From positions 1-35,211 of the forward strand of contig JACPKM010000004.1 of the NCBI GenBank assembly GCA_016187025.1: a DNA stretch of 35,211 nucleotides, written 5' to 3'. Positions within the stretch are counted from its first letter, which is position 1, and each line of letters opens with the position of its first letter. Positions 27,401 to 34,756 of the stretch are shown here, piece by piece. Made by a program: the position numbers and the translations under genes. Source of the DNA: Candidatus Daviesbacteria bacterium (GTDB lineage Bacteria; Patescibacteriota; Microgenomatia; Daviesbacterales; UBA10151). Below the pieces are notes generated by a model. It did not search any database. It worked only from the letters and a program-made list of their open reading frames with translations, and was not told the DNA's origin.

Positions 27401-30400
27401 CGAAGTGTTGAAGGGGAAGCAGTTGCAAGAGAAATTGCAGACAAACTAGCAAGGGGTGTTTCTGTGCGAGATTTAACATCTGAGGAAAGGTTTCTTCACT
27501 TTCTAAATACAGGTGAAGATCTTACATCAGCAGCTCAGAAAAATGCTCTGGAAATTGCAGCAGAACAGGCTGGTAGGGAGTTTGCTCAGAGCCAGCAAGG
27601 TATAGACTTGGCTTTGCAGGCTGCAGAAAAAAGAGCCAAAGGTGAGGATTTAACAGCAAAAGAGAAGGTTACATGGCTTCTATCAGGTCAGGGTGATGTA
27701 TCTGATGAGGTAGCGGAAGATGTGCTAGAGCAAGCTACAAAAGACATTGGGCAAGGTGCTCAGAAAAAGATAGCAGATGGAGTGCCTGTAGAGGATTTAA
27801 CCCCTGAGGAACAATTTGCAGCCTTTTTGGAAGGATCTAGTGCAGCTGTAAAAGAGGAGCTGGAAACCACAGATGAAATGGTTGAGCTTTTTAAATCCGC
27901 AGCAGTAAAGCTTGCCAGAAATGAGACTCCAACTACCCAGGAAAGTATAGCCTACAACCAATTCCTTAAAGCCAGTAAAAAAACAGATGATGGCCGCTGG
28001 GCCAAAGAATTAGCAGCCCAAGCAGTAGAGGAGGCAAAAGGTTTACCACCTTCTCCACCAGATAACCTGACAAGAGCAGCCCTGGAGGTTGCCCATAATC
28101 CAACCGGCCAACTAGACAATGCAGCTGTGGTTGCCCAGCAGGGAGCGCTTAATTTAACAGAACCGGCACCATCAGGTGTGCTAGGAACCCTTGCTCAGCT
28201 TCCGGGTGCAGTGGTTGATGGTGCAAAGCAATTAGTAGGAGGACTTAGAAAAGAGGGGGCAGAAGTGGCTTTGGCTTCAGAAACTCAAGCTCCTGTTGTC
28301 AGGCTAGTCGCAGAAGGAGGACAAGATGGGATGGCAGAGACTGCGGATATAACAGCAAAACTTGGAGCAAAAGAAGAAAAAATTGCTGCAGTTCAGCCGG
28401 AAAAGATCCAGACTGATCTTCAACTGGTTGATGCTGCGCGAGGAGCTGCAGAAGGCGCAGTCCAAGCAGCCCAGTCTGCTGCTGATCAATTAAGACACGC
28501 TTTGGGATTAGGAGGGGGAGAAGCAGAAAGAACCAGACTGGCGCAAATAGCCAAAGATAGAGAGCTTACTCATACTATACCTTTGGCAGCTGATTTAGTG
28601 GATACAATTAGAGCAACCCCCCAAGTATATAAAGGAGAGCTTGGAACCTTTGTTAAGGCGGAGGAACACAGGTTAATTTTTAGAGGTGAAGATGGAGTCA
28701 TCAATATCATTTCGGTAGATGATAGGTCTAATGATCTGGTAAGACATCAATTGAGAGTGTTAGATGCGGGCAAAGGCCAGCACGGTCTGCCAAAAGGATA
28801 TGGGGATGTAGAAAGACTAGGTAGTCCAATTGGAGTCAGGGTTGAAGCTGTCAAAGGAGATAACCTGGTTAGGTTTGGTCTGGCAGGGCAGAAACTTACT
28901 CTTGATGAAGCCTACAGATTAGTTGATGATTTAGTCTCTGCCCATATTTTAACCGGTTCACCTCACGGAAAACTGAGCTTGGAGGATGTAGTGATTCAAA
29001 CAGAAGGTTTTGGCGCAAACAAAACCCACATCTGGAAATTTGATAACTACGGTTTTAGAGAAACAGGTCAAACAACCTCCGTGATGATTAGGGAAACCCA
29101 AAGACTGGTTGATGGATTATTTAATCCAAGCAATGGTTTAGTGGATATTCCGGCTGATTTGGCAAACAAAATGAGGCAGGAGTTAATAGATAAATTAGAT
29201 AGGATTGAACTTAAAGAATATTCCAATAAAGATGATTTACTAGGCTCTCTAAAAGAAGAGGTAGAAAAGTTAAAAAGCGGCGCTCCAACCGAACCAAAAG
29301 TTACACCGGATAAAGGCAAAACTCAAGAGATACCAAGACCCAAAGCTGCAGAAGCCGAACCGGCAGCGCCTAAAGTCGAGCCGGAAGCTCCAAAGGTAGA
29401 AGAACCAAGAGTCCCTGCTTTTGTCCCTGCACCAATAAAACCAGTGGTTGAGGTTGTTCAACAAACCGCGGTTAATGTGGTAAGCGCAGTTGGGTATAGG
29501 GGAGTCAGTGTAGAAAATGTGGTGGAAAAGGCAAGGAAGGCAGGAGTTTTTAGAAACAATGTACAACTGCTCCAAGGAGGATCAGTAGAGTACGAAGAAA
29601 TTCTTTCTGTTTTAAGAGGAAAACCAAAAGGGAATAAGTTTGGTGATTTAGTTTCCGGGCCCCACGACGCGTTAACTTTTGAGGATAAAAAAGGAGTATT
29701 AAGCGTATTTTCTTCTGAAAAAGATCCAAAAAGCCTCTTTCTGGAAAGAAGAAAGGTTTTGGATGATGCAAACGGATGCTGCGGGTTAGAGCAATACCTT
29801 GGTGATATAAGATATGGATCAAAGGTTGTGGGGTATAAAGTTGAAAAGATTGAGGGCTCAACACTAGAGCAAACATTGGGGACAAAGAAACTTAGCTTGG
29901 AAGAGGCCCGTAAGATTGTTCAGGATTTTATTGAGGCCCAAAAGAGAACAGGCTATGCACATGGTGATTTACGGTTAGATGATATTGTCATCAAAACAAC
30001 TTCCAGTCCCGGGGGCTCACCTGTGTATTATGCTAAGTTTGCTTCATGGGCCCAAAGGGATCTAGTTGATGACCCATCAGAGATGGCCCGGGAAGTGGAA
30101 AAACTGGTAGATTGGTTATTTACCTCAAGGTCAGTAGATATCCCGGATGAAACAGCACAGGCATTAGTAAGGGAGATTAAAGGTAAACTATCATCTGCCG
30201 GTTACACAAGAGCTGAGTATTCTTCTGCAGCAAGCGATGTTTTGAGAAGCTTGGATCAAGAGATAGGTAATCTAAAGTTTAACCCCCAAGTATGCTTAGT
30301 TGCACCTTTTGCTACTGCAGGAAAAGTAGGACTGCTTAATACTCCAAATCAAGCTGTGTTAGGAGTGAATTCTTCAAACTGTGGGGAGGAATTAAGTCAA

Positions 30401-32656
30401 GCCGGAGCCGGAATTGCCAGACACTTGAGACAGTCATTCAGAGGTGCAGAGGATACTTTTGATTCTACTATTGGAAAAATAATTAGAGGAGAGGAGAAGA
30501 GCTTAGTAGCTGAGTCACAGGTAGATGACCGGGTAAGGACAGTTGTTGAAGAAAGAGTTAAATCCCTAGGTAATCTTAAACAGCAGCTAGAGAAAGTTAC
30601 TGATGACGATTTGCCAAACGTTATGAAATCTATTAAAGAAAAAGATCCAACAGTTTTGGAGGGGTTAGAGCTTAGTGTGCTTAGAAAACAGGAGGTTGAG
30701 GTGCCTTGTGTAAAAGGTGTTAAATTCAATTATGGTGGGGTGCTGGCAGCAACATCGGTAGTTAATGCTGATTGTATTGGTAGCAAAGTTTTAGTCTTAG
30801 GTCGTGATGGGGAGGTGTTCGAAAGGGTAATTACAAAAGATAGTGCAGATCAGGTATTAAAAGAGGTTAAAGAATTTGAGTTAAAAGCAAGAGGTAATAG
30901 CTATGAACTAAGGCGGGAGATATTAACAAGAGCAGAAGGGTCCCATCATGTCCCTACCTACAGCGCTTTTACCTATGGTAGCCTACCCCCAGGAGGAAAG
31001 GCTTTAGATGATTACTTATCAGATCCAGATAACTGGCTTCCAGAAAGAAGGATTCTCCAGCAGGAGATAGTTGATGCTGAGGTTGTAAAAGCCCGGGATC
31101 TATCTGCTTGTCTTCAACAAACCTTTAATAGCACTTCCTCTGTGCTTTATTTAATGAGGGGTAATACTGCTGCAGGTAAGTCTACCTCTTTAAGGAATGG
31201 TCTAGCGTTCGGTAAAAAGGTGGATTGTTTAGGTATTGGCGGCGCGGTAAATCCTGATACCTATAAAGAGGTCTTGAAGACAGATGCTGCAAGAGAAGGT
31301 AGTCAAACCATATCACACCAACAAGCCCACGAAGAGGGATCCGTGATAGCTAACAGAATCTTAGATAATCTAAAACAGGATCCTAGTTTATCGGTAGTGA
31401 TCGATAAAAGGTTACATAAAGATAAGCATATTACAGAGATGTTGAGTTTAGCCCAGCAAACTGGTAGAAAGGTAGTGATAGTAGATGTGGATGCAGAGCT
31501 TGAGACATCTTTGTTAAGAGTATTAGGCAGAAAGATAGGTGGAGCTGATCCAACAGTTCCCTTTGATCCGGTATTAGAAGGATATGAAGGGGTAAGAATG
31601 AACCGGCCAAAATTGCTAAAAGCTGCAGAGGAAAACGGTTTAGTTGAGCAATACATACTTGTTGGTTACGACAGTCAGACGGGTAATGCTGTAAAGATGG
31701 CAGAAAAAAGAGGAGGAAAAGTTGTACTAACTGATGAACAATACGCTCCATTACTTTCCAAAGCAATCGAAACACCATCTCCTGGATCAGTAGATACCTT
31801 AAGGAACATGCTTGTTGATGATGACTTAATTGAAAGAGTTGTAAGAAGTGTTCCAAGAAATAACCAGGGGAGGGTTAGAAGGATCTTAAGAGGTTATCAA
31901 GATACAGCAAGGAAACAAGGTAAGGATTTAACATTAGGTGAGGCTTTAGATATGCATGCAAGTCAGTTAAATGATCCTGATATAGACTACTACTTAAAAT
32001 CTACTGAAAGTAACCTGGAGATCACCTCCCGTACCTCCCAGGGGGTTATTGATACCTCTGCTTCTGCAGATAAAGCAGCCCAAATTGCAGAGGGTCTAAC
32101 TGCAGCAAAGATTGCAGAGACAGCAAAAAGTAACTTTAAAGATACAATTAAAAGACTTTACATACAAAAAGATAAGCAATTTCGTAGTTTACAAGATGTT
32201 ACAAAATTTATTGAAGAAATAAATCAGGACCTTAACAAGGGATTGGTTAAGGAGGGGGTGCTCTATAGAGAGGGTGCTGACTCGACTAAGTTTCCAAATT
32301 ATACAAAGATTACAGATTTACCAAAAGCTATGGGGGATTTTAGCAGGGAGTTTCTTTTAAAGCTTAATGATTCTTCAATAGACCCTATAGAGCTTGCAGC
32401 CTGGGTAGAATACAGAACAAATTTAACAGATCACTTTTTTGCGGACGGAGTCGGTAAGACATCCTCAGCATTAAGCGCTTGGGTGTTGATGAGATATGGG
32501 GTAGATATACCAAGATTTACCTCTAGAGATGAATTCTTCTATAGAGATCTTGAAAAGAAGATTTCAAGGATAACACAACCAAGAAACGGAGATCCTAAAG
32601 TAGTTGACGCTGAATACAAAGATTGGATAGACTATTATAGAGGTTTATTTAAATAA
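24443..32656 (+). CDS. Giant exported polymorphic-toxin-like protein: Cys repeats, pseudokinase pair, zeta-toxin-like and Fic-like domains
   Basis: From the ATG at 24443 (MKKLDQKGIAILPLIILGVL) it is 2737 residues. Order: one N-terminal membrane or pilin-like signal helix; CDEEEV repeats (53-94); NCR-type repeats (95-149); Gln/Glu-rich stretch (about 223-261); Cys-rich region to about 530; helical region with DLT-x-EE repeats (from about 1005). Two similar kinase-like modules follow, with PHGKLSLEDVV (H1508) and AHGDLRLDDIV (H1840, D1842), separated by a Pro/Glu-rich linker. Next is a zeta-toxin-like kinase with P-loop GNTAAGKST (from 2240) and VVIDKRLHKDKH. The C-terminal Fic-like motif is HFFADGVGKT (H2664), with Val for the usual Asn. 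Export and toxin roles are inferred; it may also be a surface structural protein. An upstream TTG (24371) would add 24 residues but lies in the promoter. Confidence 0.8.
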   Translation: MKKLDQKGIAILPLIILGVLLLALPAGVYLTQKTQVLKSRANECNQVCEDREVCDEEEVCDEEEVCDEEEVCDEEEVCDEEEVCDEEEVCDEEGNCHNEQTNCRTEKSNCRSEQSNCRSEKNNCRTEKNNCRQEKNNCREEQFNCRQECPEPVELFTSPEENNPVQSIVENVSEVITGCDWERKDNECSGGGPGMVYEIYQNSCNQEFDKRNEHFEEGVCGDGEEEQQQEEQEQADFQGGQDEDAESAQEGEEQGQQEEQTTISQTQIDINAASGNVGVGQPDTQSPQEPEMPSLSYTPAPPVEAPESTSKTVKQYVPQVVQGSCYARITCKKDREGLLTGYATKVWFDQETSSTSSSCPESESVYAPNECPFAETSSNAKEGFQGETKVYTKQSLKEIVQEVAECSYQEQSKEIECSKGFRCWADFYTDMTVGCQWKPKPTKFHCDSDDQCLTEEERKFKQEEKQRIEKIAQMLSIDESAENRCGIVDYCDPSKNGKRIYKDVCLGDETARVEDDSTCLPFEGRDPSVAVSEKLNEVKQEQPNIIGSTLGFLGGFAARTTGGIIGQASDNARDIVNNAGRLVGIIASSEDPLGNSIKALELANQEIQGGALTKDFHEAEVKFLSSEEFRGTITYANEFWNNYSEERRARLTNPDGSLRVCGMTVFFDVCRGEEEKSWQQAVSEATQVSSTIEDPIQARDAVLKAVGVNMAAEIKGHKTIFGEVALAQPGSNVSDAWRKSSAIKLANEMGIDLDVHPDTWDPVKREVYLAKIKNGEFNLLEATLDSVNPGVIFTPIAAGKERELVTEICVQHEGALCALEGDSGRGFEKLTEADLEKAKGLSQKYGLEGGFTGAPLDKVKEFAKLKASSLTGSNLDLGNSDNVARLLNISSDQAKNVMTDFNYISIIGFKTKQDTDIGKLTKEAEENFALEHTLNTLFTIPDLIPGGHGVKLAAKEVVKKSATAAIRASGKELVEKATEIAGKDFLRSVEGEAVAREIADKLARGVSVRDLTSEERFLHFLNTGEDLTSAAQKNALEIAAEQAGREFAQSQQGIDLALQAAEKRAKGEDLTAKEKVTWLLSGQGDVSDEVAEDVLEQATKDIGQGAQKKIADGVPVEDLTPEEQFAAFLEGSSAAVKEELETTDEMVELFKSAAVKLARNETPTTQESIAYNQFLKASKKTDDGRWAKELAAQAVEEAKGLPPSPPDNLTRAALEVAHNPTGQLDNAAVVAQQGALNLTEPAPSGVLGTLAQLPGAVVDGAKQLVGGLRKEGAEVALASETQAPVVRLVAEGGQDGMAETADITAKLGAKEEKIAAVQPEKIQTDLQLVDAARGAAEGAVQAAQSAADQLRHALGLGGGEAERTRLAQIAKDRELTHTIPLAADLVDTIRATPQVYKGELGTFVKAEEHRLIFRGEDGVINIISVDDRSNDLVRHQLRVLDAGKGQHGLPKGYGDVERLGSPIGVRVEAVKGDNLVRFGLAGQKLTLDEAYRLVDDLVSAHILTGSPHGKLSLEDVVIQTEGFGANKTHIWKFDNYGFRETGQTTSVMIRETQRLVDGLFNPSNGLVDIPADLANKMRQELIDKLDRIELKEYSNKDDLLGSLKEEVEKLKSGAPTEPKVTPDKGKTQEIPRPKAAEAEPAAPKVEPEAPKVEEPRVPAFVPAPIKPVVEVVQQTAVNVVSAVGYRGVSVENVVEKARKAGVFRNNVQLLQGGSVEYEEILSVLRGKPKGNKFGDLVSGPHDALTFEDKKGVLSVFSSEKDPKSLFLERRKVLDDANGCCGLEQYLGDIRYGSKVVGYKVEKIEGSTLEQTLGTKKLSLEEARKIVQDFIEAQKRTGYAHGDLRLDDIVIKTTSSPGGSPVYYAKFASWAQRDLVDDPSEMAREVEKLVDWLFTSRSVDIPDETAQALVREIKGKLSSAGYTRAEYSSAASDVLRSLDQEIGNLKFNPQVCLVAPFATAGKVGLLNTPNQAVLGVNSSNCGEELSQAGAGIARHLRQSFRGAEDTFDSTIGKIIRGEEKSLVAESQVDDRVRTVVEERVKSLGNLKQQLEKVTDDDLPNVMKSIKEKDPTVLEGLELSVLRKQEVEVPCVKGVKFNYGGVLAATSVVNADCIGSKVLVLGRDGEVFERVITKDSADQVLKEVKEFELKARGNSYELRREILTRAEGSHHVPTYSAFTYGSLPPGGKALDDYLSDPDNWLPERRILQQEIVDAEVVKARDLSACLQQTFNSTSSVLYLMRGNTAAGKSTSLRNGLAFGKKVDCLGIGGAVNPDTYKEVLKTDAAREGSQTISHQQAHEEGSVIANRILDNLKQDPSLSVVIDKRLHKDKHITEMLSLAQQTGRKVVIVDVDAELETSLLRVLGRKIGGADPTVPFDPVLEGYEGVRMNRPKLLKAAEENGLVEQYILVGYDSQTGNAVKMAEKRGGKVVLTDEQYAPLLSKAIETPSPGSVDTLRNMLVDDDLIERVVRSVPRNNQGRVRRILRGYQDTARKQGKDLTLGEALDMHASQLNDPDIDYYLKSTESNLEITSRTSQGVIDTSASADKAAQIAEGLTAAKIAETAKSNFKDTIKRLYIQKDKQFRSLQDVTKFIEEINQDLNKGLVKEGVLYREGADSTKFPNYTKITDLPKAMGDFSREFLLKLNDSSIDPIELAAWVEYRTNLTDHFFADGVGKTSSALSAWVLMRYGVDIPRFTSRDEFFYRDLEKKISRITQPRNGDPKVVDAEYKDWIDYYRGLFK
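24599..24724 (+). repeat. 18-bp tandem repeat (CDEEEV) with a 54-bp higher-order unit
   Basis: Seven 18-bp units encode V-C-D-E-E-E. Three sequence types occur in order A-B-C-A-B-C-A': A and B differ at several silent positions, C begins GTCTGT. The exact repetition of the three-unit block (24599-24652 and 24653-24706) shows a recent 54-bp duplication. The last unit ends in Gly-coding GGC. The product is an acidic, evenly spaced cysteine ladder. Confidence 0.9.
24725..24889 (+). repeat. 21-bp tandem repeat (N-C-R-x-E-x-x)
   Basis: Directly after the 18-bp array come about eight 21-bp units encoding NCHNEQT, NCRTEKS, NCRSEQS, NCRSEKN, NCRTEKN, NCRQEKN, NCREEQF, NCRQE. The DNA units differ more than in the preceding array, so this expansion is older. 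The heptad period with one Cys per seven residues would put the cysteines on one face of a helix. Confidence 0.85.
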
Positions 32657-32658
32657 AT

Positions 32659-33267
32659 ATGGATCGTATAGAACAAAATGAAGCTGGTTTAGAAAAGAGT
32701 CAACAGATGCTAGAGCTTATAAAGCACTATCACGAAGGTCAGTTCCGTAGTAACGGCAAGGTTCCTTATTGGCATCATAGCCAGAGTGTGGCAGAGATTA
32801 TGTTAGATGCTATAAAGCAAAGTGGAGAATTTGAGGGAGAAGAAGGTAAAGTTGAGCAACTTTTCTTAGCTGCGCAAGGTCACGATCTTTATGAGGATAC
32901 AGATATAGATCCAGATGAGATTAAAGAAAAGTTTGGAGTAGAAATTCATGATCTTATTCAGGGCTTAACTAATGAGCATGGAGATCACGACCGGGCAGGC
33001 TATATCGAAAAGCTCATAAATGCCTCAGAAGAGGTAAGGTTAATAAAGTTTGCTGATATGGTTGATAATACGGTTGGTTGTGCTTATAATATCTTTGATT
33101 TAGGAGTAGAGTGGGTAAAAGGGTTTTTCTTGCCTATAATTAGTGAGCAGAGAGAAAAACTGGCGGATCTTACGTTTACAAAATATCCCAGAACTGCTAC
33201 TCTATTAAAGAGTCAATTCGATTTTTCTTACCAGAGGTTGCAGCAAAATTTAGCCAAATATGAGTGA
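32659..33267 (+). CDS. SpoT/MESH1-type HD hydrolase (putative alarmone hydrolase)
   Basis: The 202-residue single-domain protein matches the RelA/SpoT hydrolase site: HSQSVAEIML (H40), QGHDLYEDTDID (H75-D76, E79-D80), FGVEIHDLIQGLT and KFADMVDN (D133, N137). These correspond to the Mn-binding and catalytic residues of (p)ppGpp hydrolases. There is no synthetase, TGS or ACT domain, so it is a small alarmone hydrolase. It begins two bases after the giant toxin-like gene and overlaps the next gene by 8 bases, so it is probably co-expressed. It might counter nucleotide-type toxicity, which is speculation. Confidence 0.82.
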   Translation: MDRIEQNEAGLEKSQQMLELIKHYHEGQFRSNGKVPYWHHSQSVAEIMLDAIKQSGEFEGEEGKVEQLFLAAQGHDLYEDTDIDPDEIKEKFGVEIHDLIQGLTNEHGDHDRAGYIEKLINASEEVRLIKFADMVDNTVGCAYNIFDLGVEWVKGFFLPIISEQREKLADLTFTKYPRTATLLKSQFDFSYQRLQQNLAKYE

Positions 33268-33598
33268 ACAAGATAGTATGAATTCTAGACAAAAAAGCGT
33301 ATTTGACCATCCAGTGGTAAAAGAAGCTATGGCCAAAAACGAACAGGTCCAAAGAGAATGGAAGGAAAAAATTAGAGAAGCCAGAGAGAAAGCTCCTCCA
33401 GATAAAGAACCGTTTAATTTAAAAAGTTTTGCCGAAATGTATGATCCAAGTCTTATAAATGAGAATGGGGAACCGGTAAATCCAGATGAAGGTGAGATTG
33501 TTTATGAGGCTGATTATTATATTAGGAATCCTCAAATAAAAACTATGAAAGATTTTGTGGAGCATAGACGTATAATGGATAGTCACGATGCAACATAA
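33260..33598 (+). CDS. Small hypothetical protein with a DKEPF...MDS-x-DA domain (soluble)
   Basis: I do not recognise this family. The 112-residue protein has a charged helical N-terminal half and a C-terminal module of about 65 residues (DKEPFNLKSFAEMYD, ADYYIRNPQIKTMKDFVEHR, ending MDSHDAT). The same module ends the next protein. No membrane helix is seen, so it is probably cytoplasmic. It overlaps the HD gene at its start and the next gene at its end (TAATG), so translation is tightly coupled. Confidence 0.75.
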   Translation: MSEQDSMNSRQKSVFDHPVVKEAMAKNEQVQREWKEKIREAREKAPPDKEPFNLKSFAEMYDPSLINENGEPVNPDEGEIVYEADYYIRNPQIKTMKDFVEHRRIMDSHDAT

Positions 33599-34023
33599 TG
33601 ATCTTTACATCTGCCCAGTTCAAAAATAATCTTCTTGTCTTTATTAACTCTAGATACGCTATTTTCCTAACCGCTTTGTTATCCGGAAGCATATTTTTTA
33701 TTCTTTTTATATCAGTTGGGAATTACATAATCTTACAAAATACTGTATCGCACACACATCAGCTTCTCAGTCAAATGGAAAAAAGTAACCAGGATCAGAC
33801 TCAAGTGACGCAAGATAAGATCAGTCAAGCAAAAAGGAATCTACAAGATAAAGAACCCTTTAGTAAGGAAGGGTTTATGAAGCTGTATGGCATAGATAGT
33901 GCCGGGTTAGAAAAAAATATCCATCAGTATGAAAAAGAATACTATCTAAATAGTCCTAATATTATAACTGTAGCTGAATATGTTAAATGGCGGAAAGAGA
34001 TGGATAGTTACGATGCAAATTAG
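33598..34023 (+). CDS. Membrane-anchored paralogue of the preceding protein
   Basis: The 141-residue protein has one membrane helix (about 19-45, FLTALLSGSIFFILFISVGN), a Gln/Lys-rich linker, and the same C-terminal module as its neighbour (DKEPFSKEGFMKLYG, KEYYLNSPNIITVAEYVKWR, ending MDSYDAN). Conserved positions are D-K-E-P-F, Y-Y, P-x-I-x-T, V-x-x-R and M-D-S-x-D-A. A soluble and a membrane-bound copy side by side suggests a paired role at the two faces of one complex. Function is unknown. Confidence 0.75.
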   Translation: MIFTSAQFKNNLLVFINSRYAIFLTALLSGSIFFILFISVGNYIILQNTVSHTHQLLSQMEKSNQDQTQVTQDKISQAKRNLQDKEPFSKEGFMKLYGIDSAGLEKNIHQYEKEYYLNSPNIITVAEYVKWRKEMDSYDAN

Positions 34024-34053
34024 AAGCGGTTTCAAAACTATACATCAAGTAAA

Positions 34054-34743
34054 ATGATTATTAGAACATTTTTATTACTCAAAAATTGGTTTTTATCTTT
34101 ATCTAAGATTAAAAAAATTTTAATCATTTTTGGCATATTTTTGCTGATTTTTGGCAGTTTTTCATTAATCTTTTTAAAGTTTTTTACAAAAAACGACAAA
34201 GAAAAAACTTGGGTTTTTTCCCAAAGCTTGGTGTCAAGTTTGGCAAAACAACAAGCCCTAAATCAAATTACCGGCGGAGGACCTGCTGATTTGGATGATT
34301 TAATAAGGCTTGCTACATCGGCTGCTGTGGTTGAGCAAAATATAGTAGAAAAGCAAGGTCAAATACTTCTGACAACCGGCAGTTTTGGACAGGTTGTAGT
34401 AGATTTGCCTCAGGGAATATATAAGCTGGCCTTAAATTCTATTCCGGGGATAGACTTTACCGGTGTTCCGGAGAGAATTATTGTATATAAATCAGCCCAG
34501 GAGGTATCAATAGGCACAGCAAAAGGATCTGGTAAAGTTAAGGCTAAATCCAAGCCATTGACTACATCCAGCTTGACTTCAATGTTTACAAATCCCAACC
34601 CTTCAAGTAATTTATTTGATTCAAATAAAAAGGGAAAACTAGTTATTTCCCTGTTTTATGACAGAAATGGGAATGGGGTGAAAAATGAAAAAGAGAAAGC
34701 TTTAGAGTGGGCTGGGGTAATCATAAGCTTAAAAAAGATTTAA
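34054..34743 (+). CDS. Membrane-anchored protein ending in an incomplete SdrD-B-like domain
   Basis: An N-terminal membrane helix (about 21-44) is followed by an unrecognised beta-rich region (GQILLTTGSFGQVVVDLPQG) and a Ser/Thr/Asn linker. The C-terminus (SLFYDRNGNGVKNEKEKALE then WAGVIISL) matches the calcium-binding start of SdrD-B/Cna-B-type surface domains. The frame stops just where such a domain would continue, so it is short or truncated. TATACA (34039-34044) lies 9 bases before the ATG. Probably a surface protein; partner unknown. Confidence 0.65.
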   Translation: MIIRTFLLLKNWFLSLSKIKKILIIFGIFLLIFGSFSLIFLKFFTKNDKEKTWVFSQSLVSSLAKQQALNQITGGGPADLDDLIRLATSAAVVEQNIVEKQGQILLTTGSFGQVVVDLPQGIYKLALNSIPGIDFTGVPERIIVYKSAQEVSIGTAKGSGKVKAKSKPLTTSSLTSMFTNPNPSSNLFDSNKKGKLVISLFYDRNGNGVKNEKEKALEWAGVIISLKKI

Positions 34744-34756
34744 CTTAAGTTTGCAA

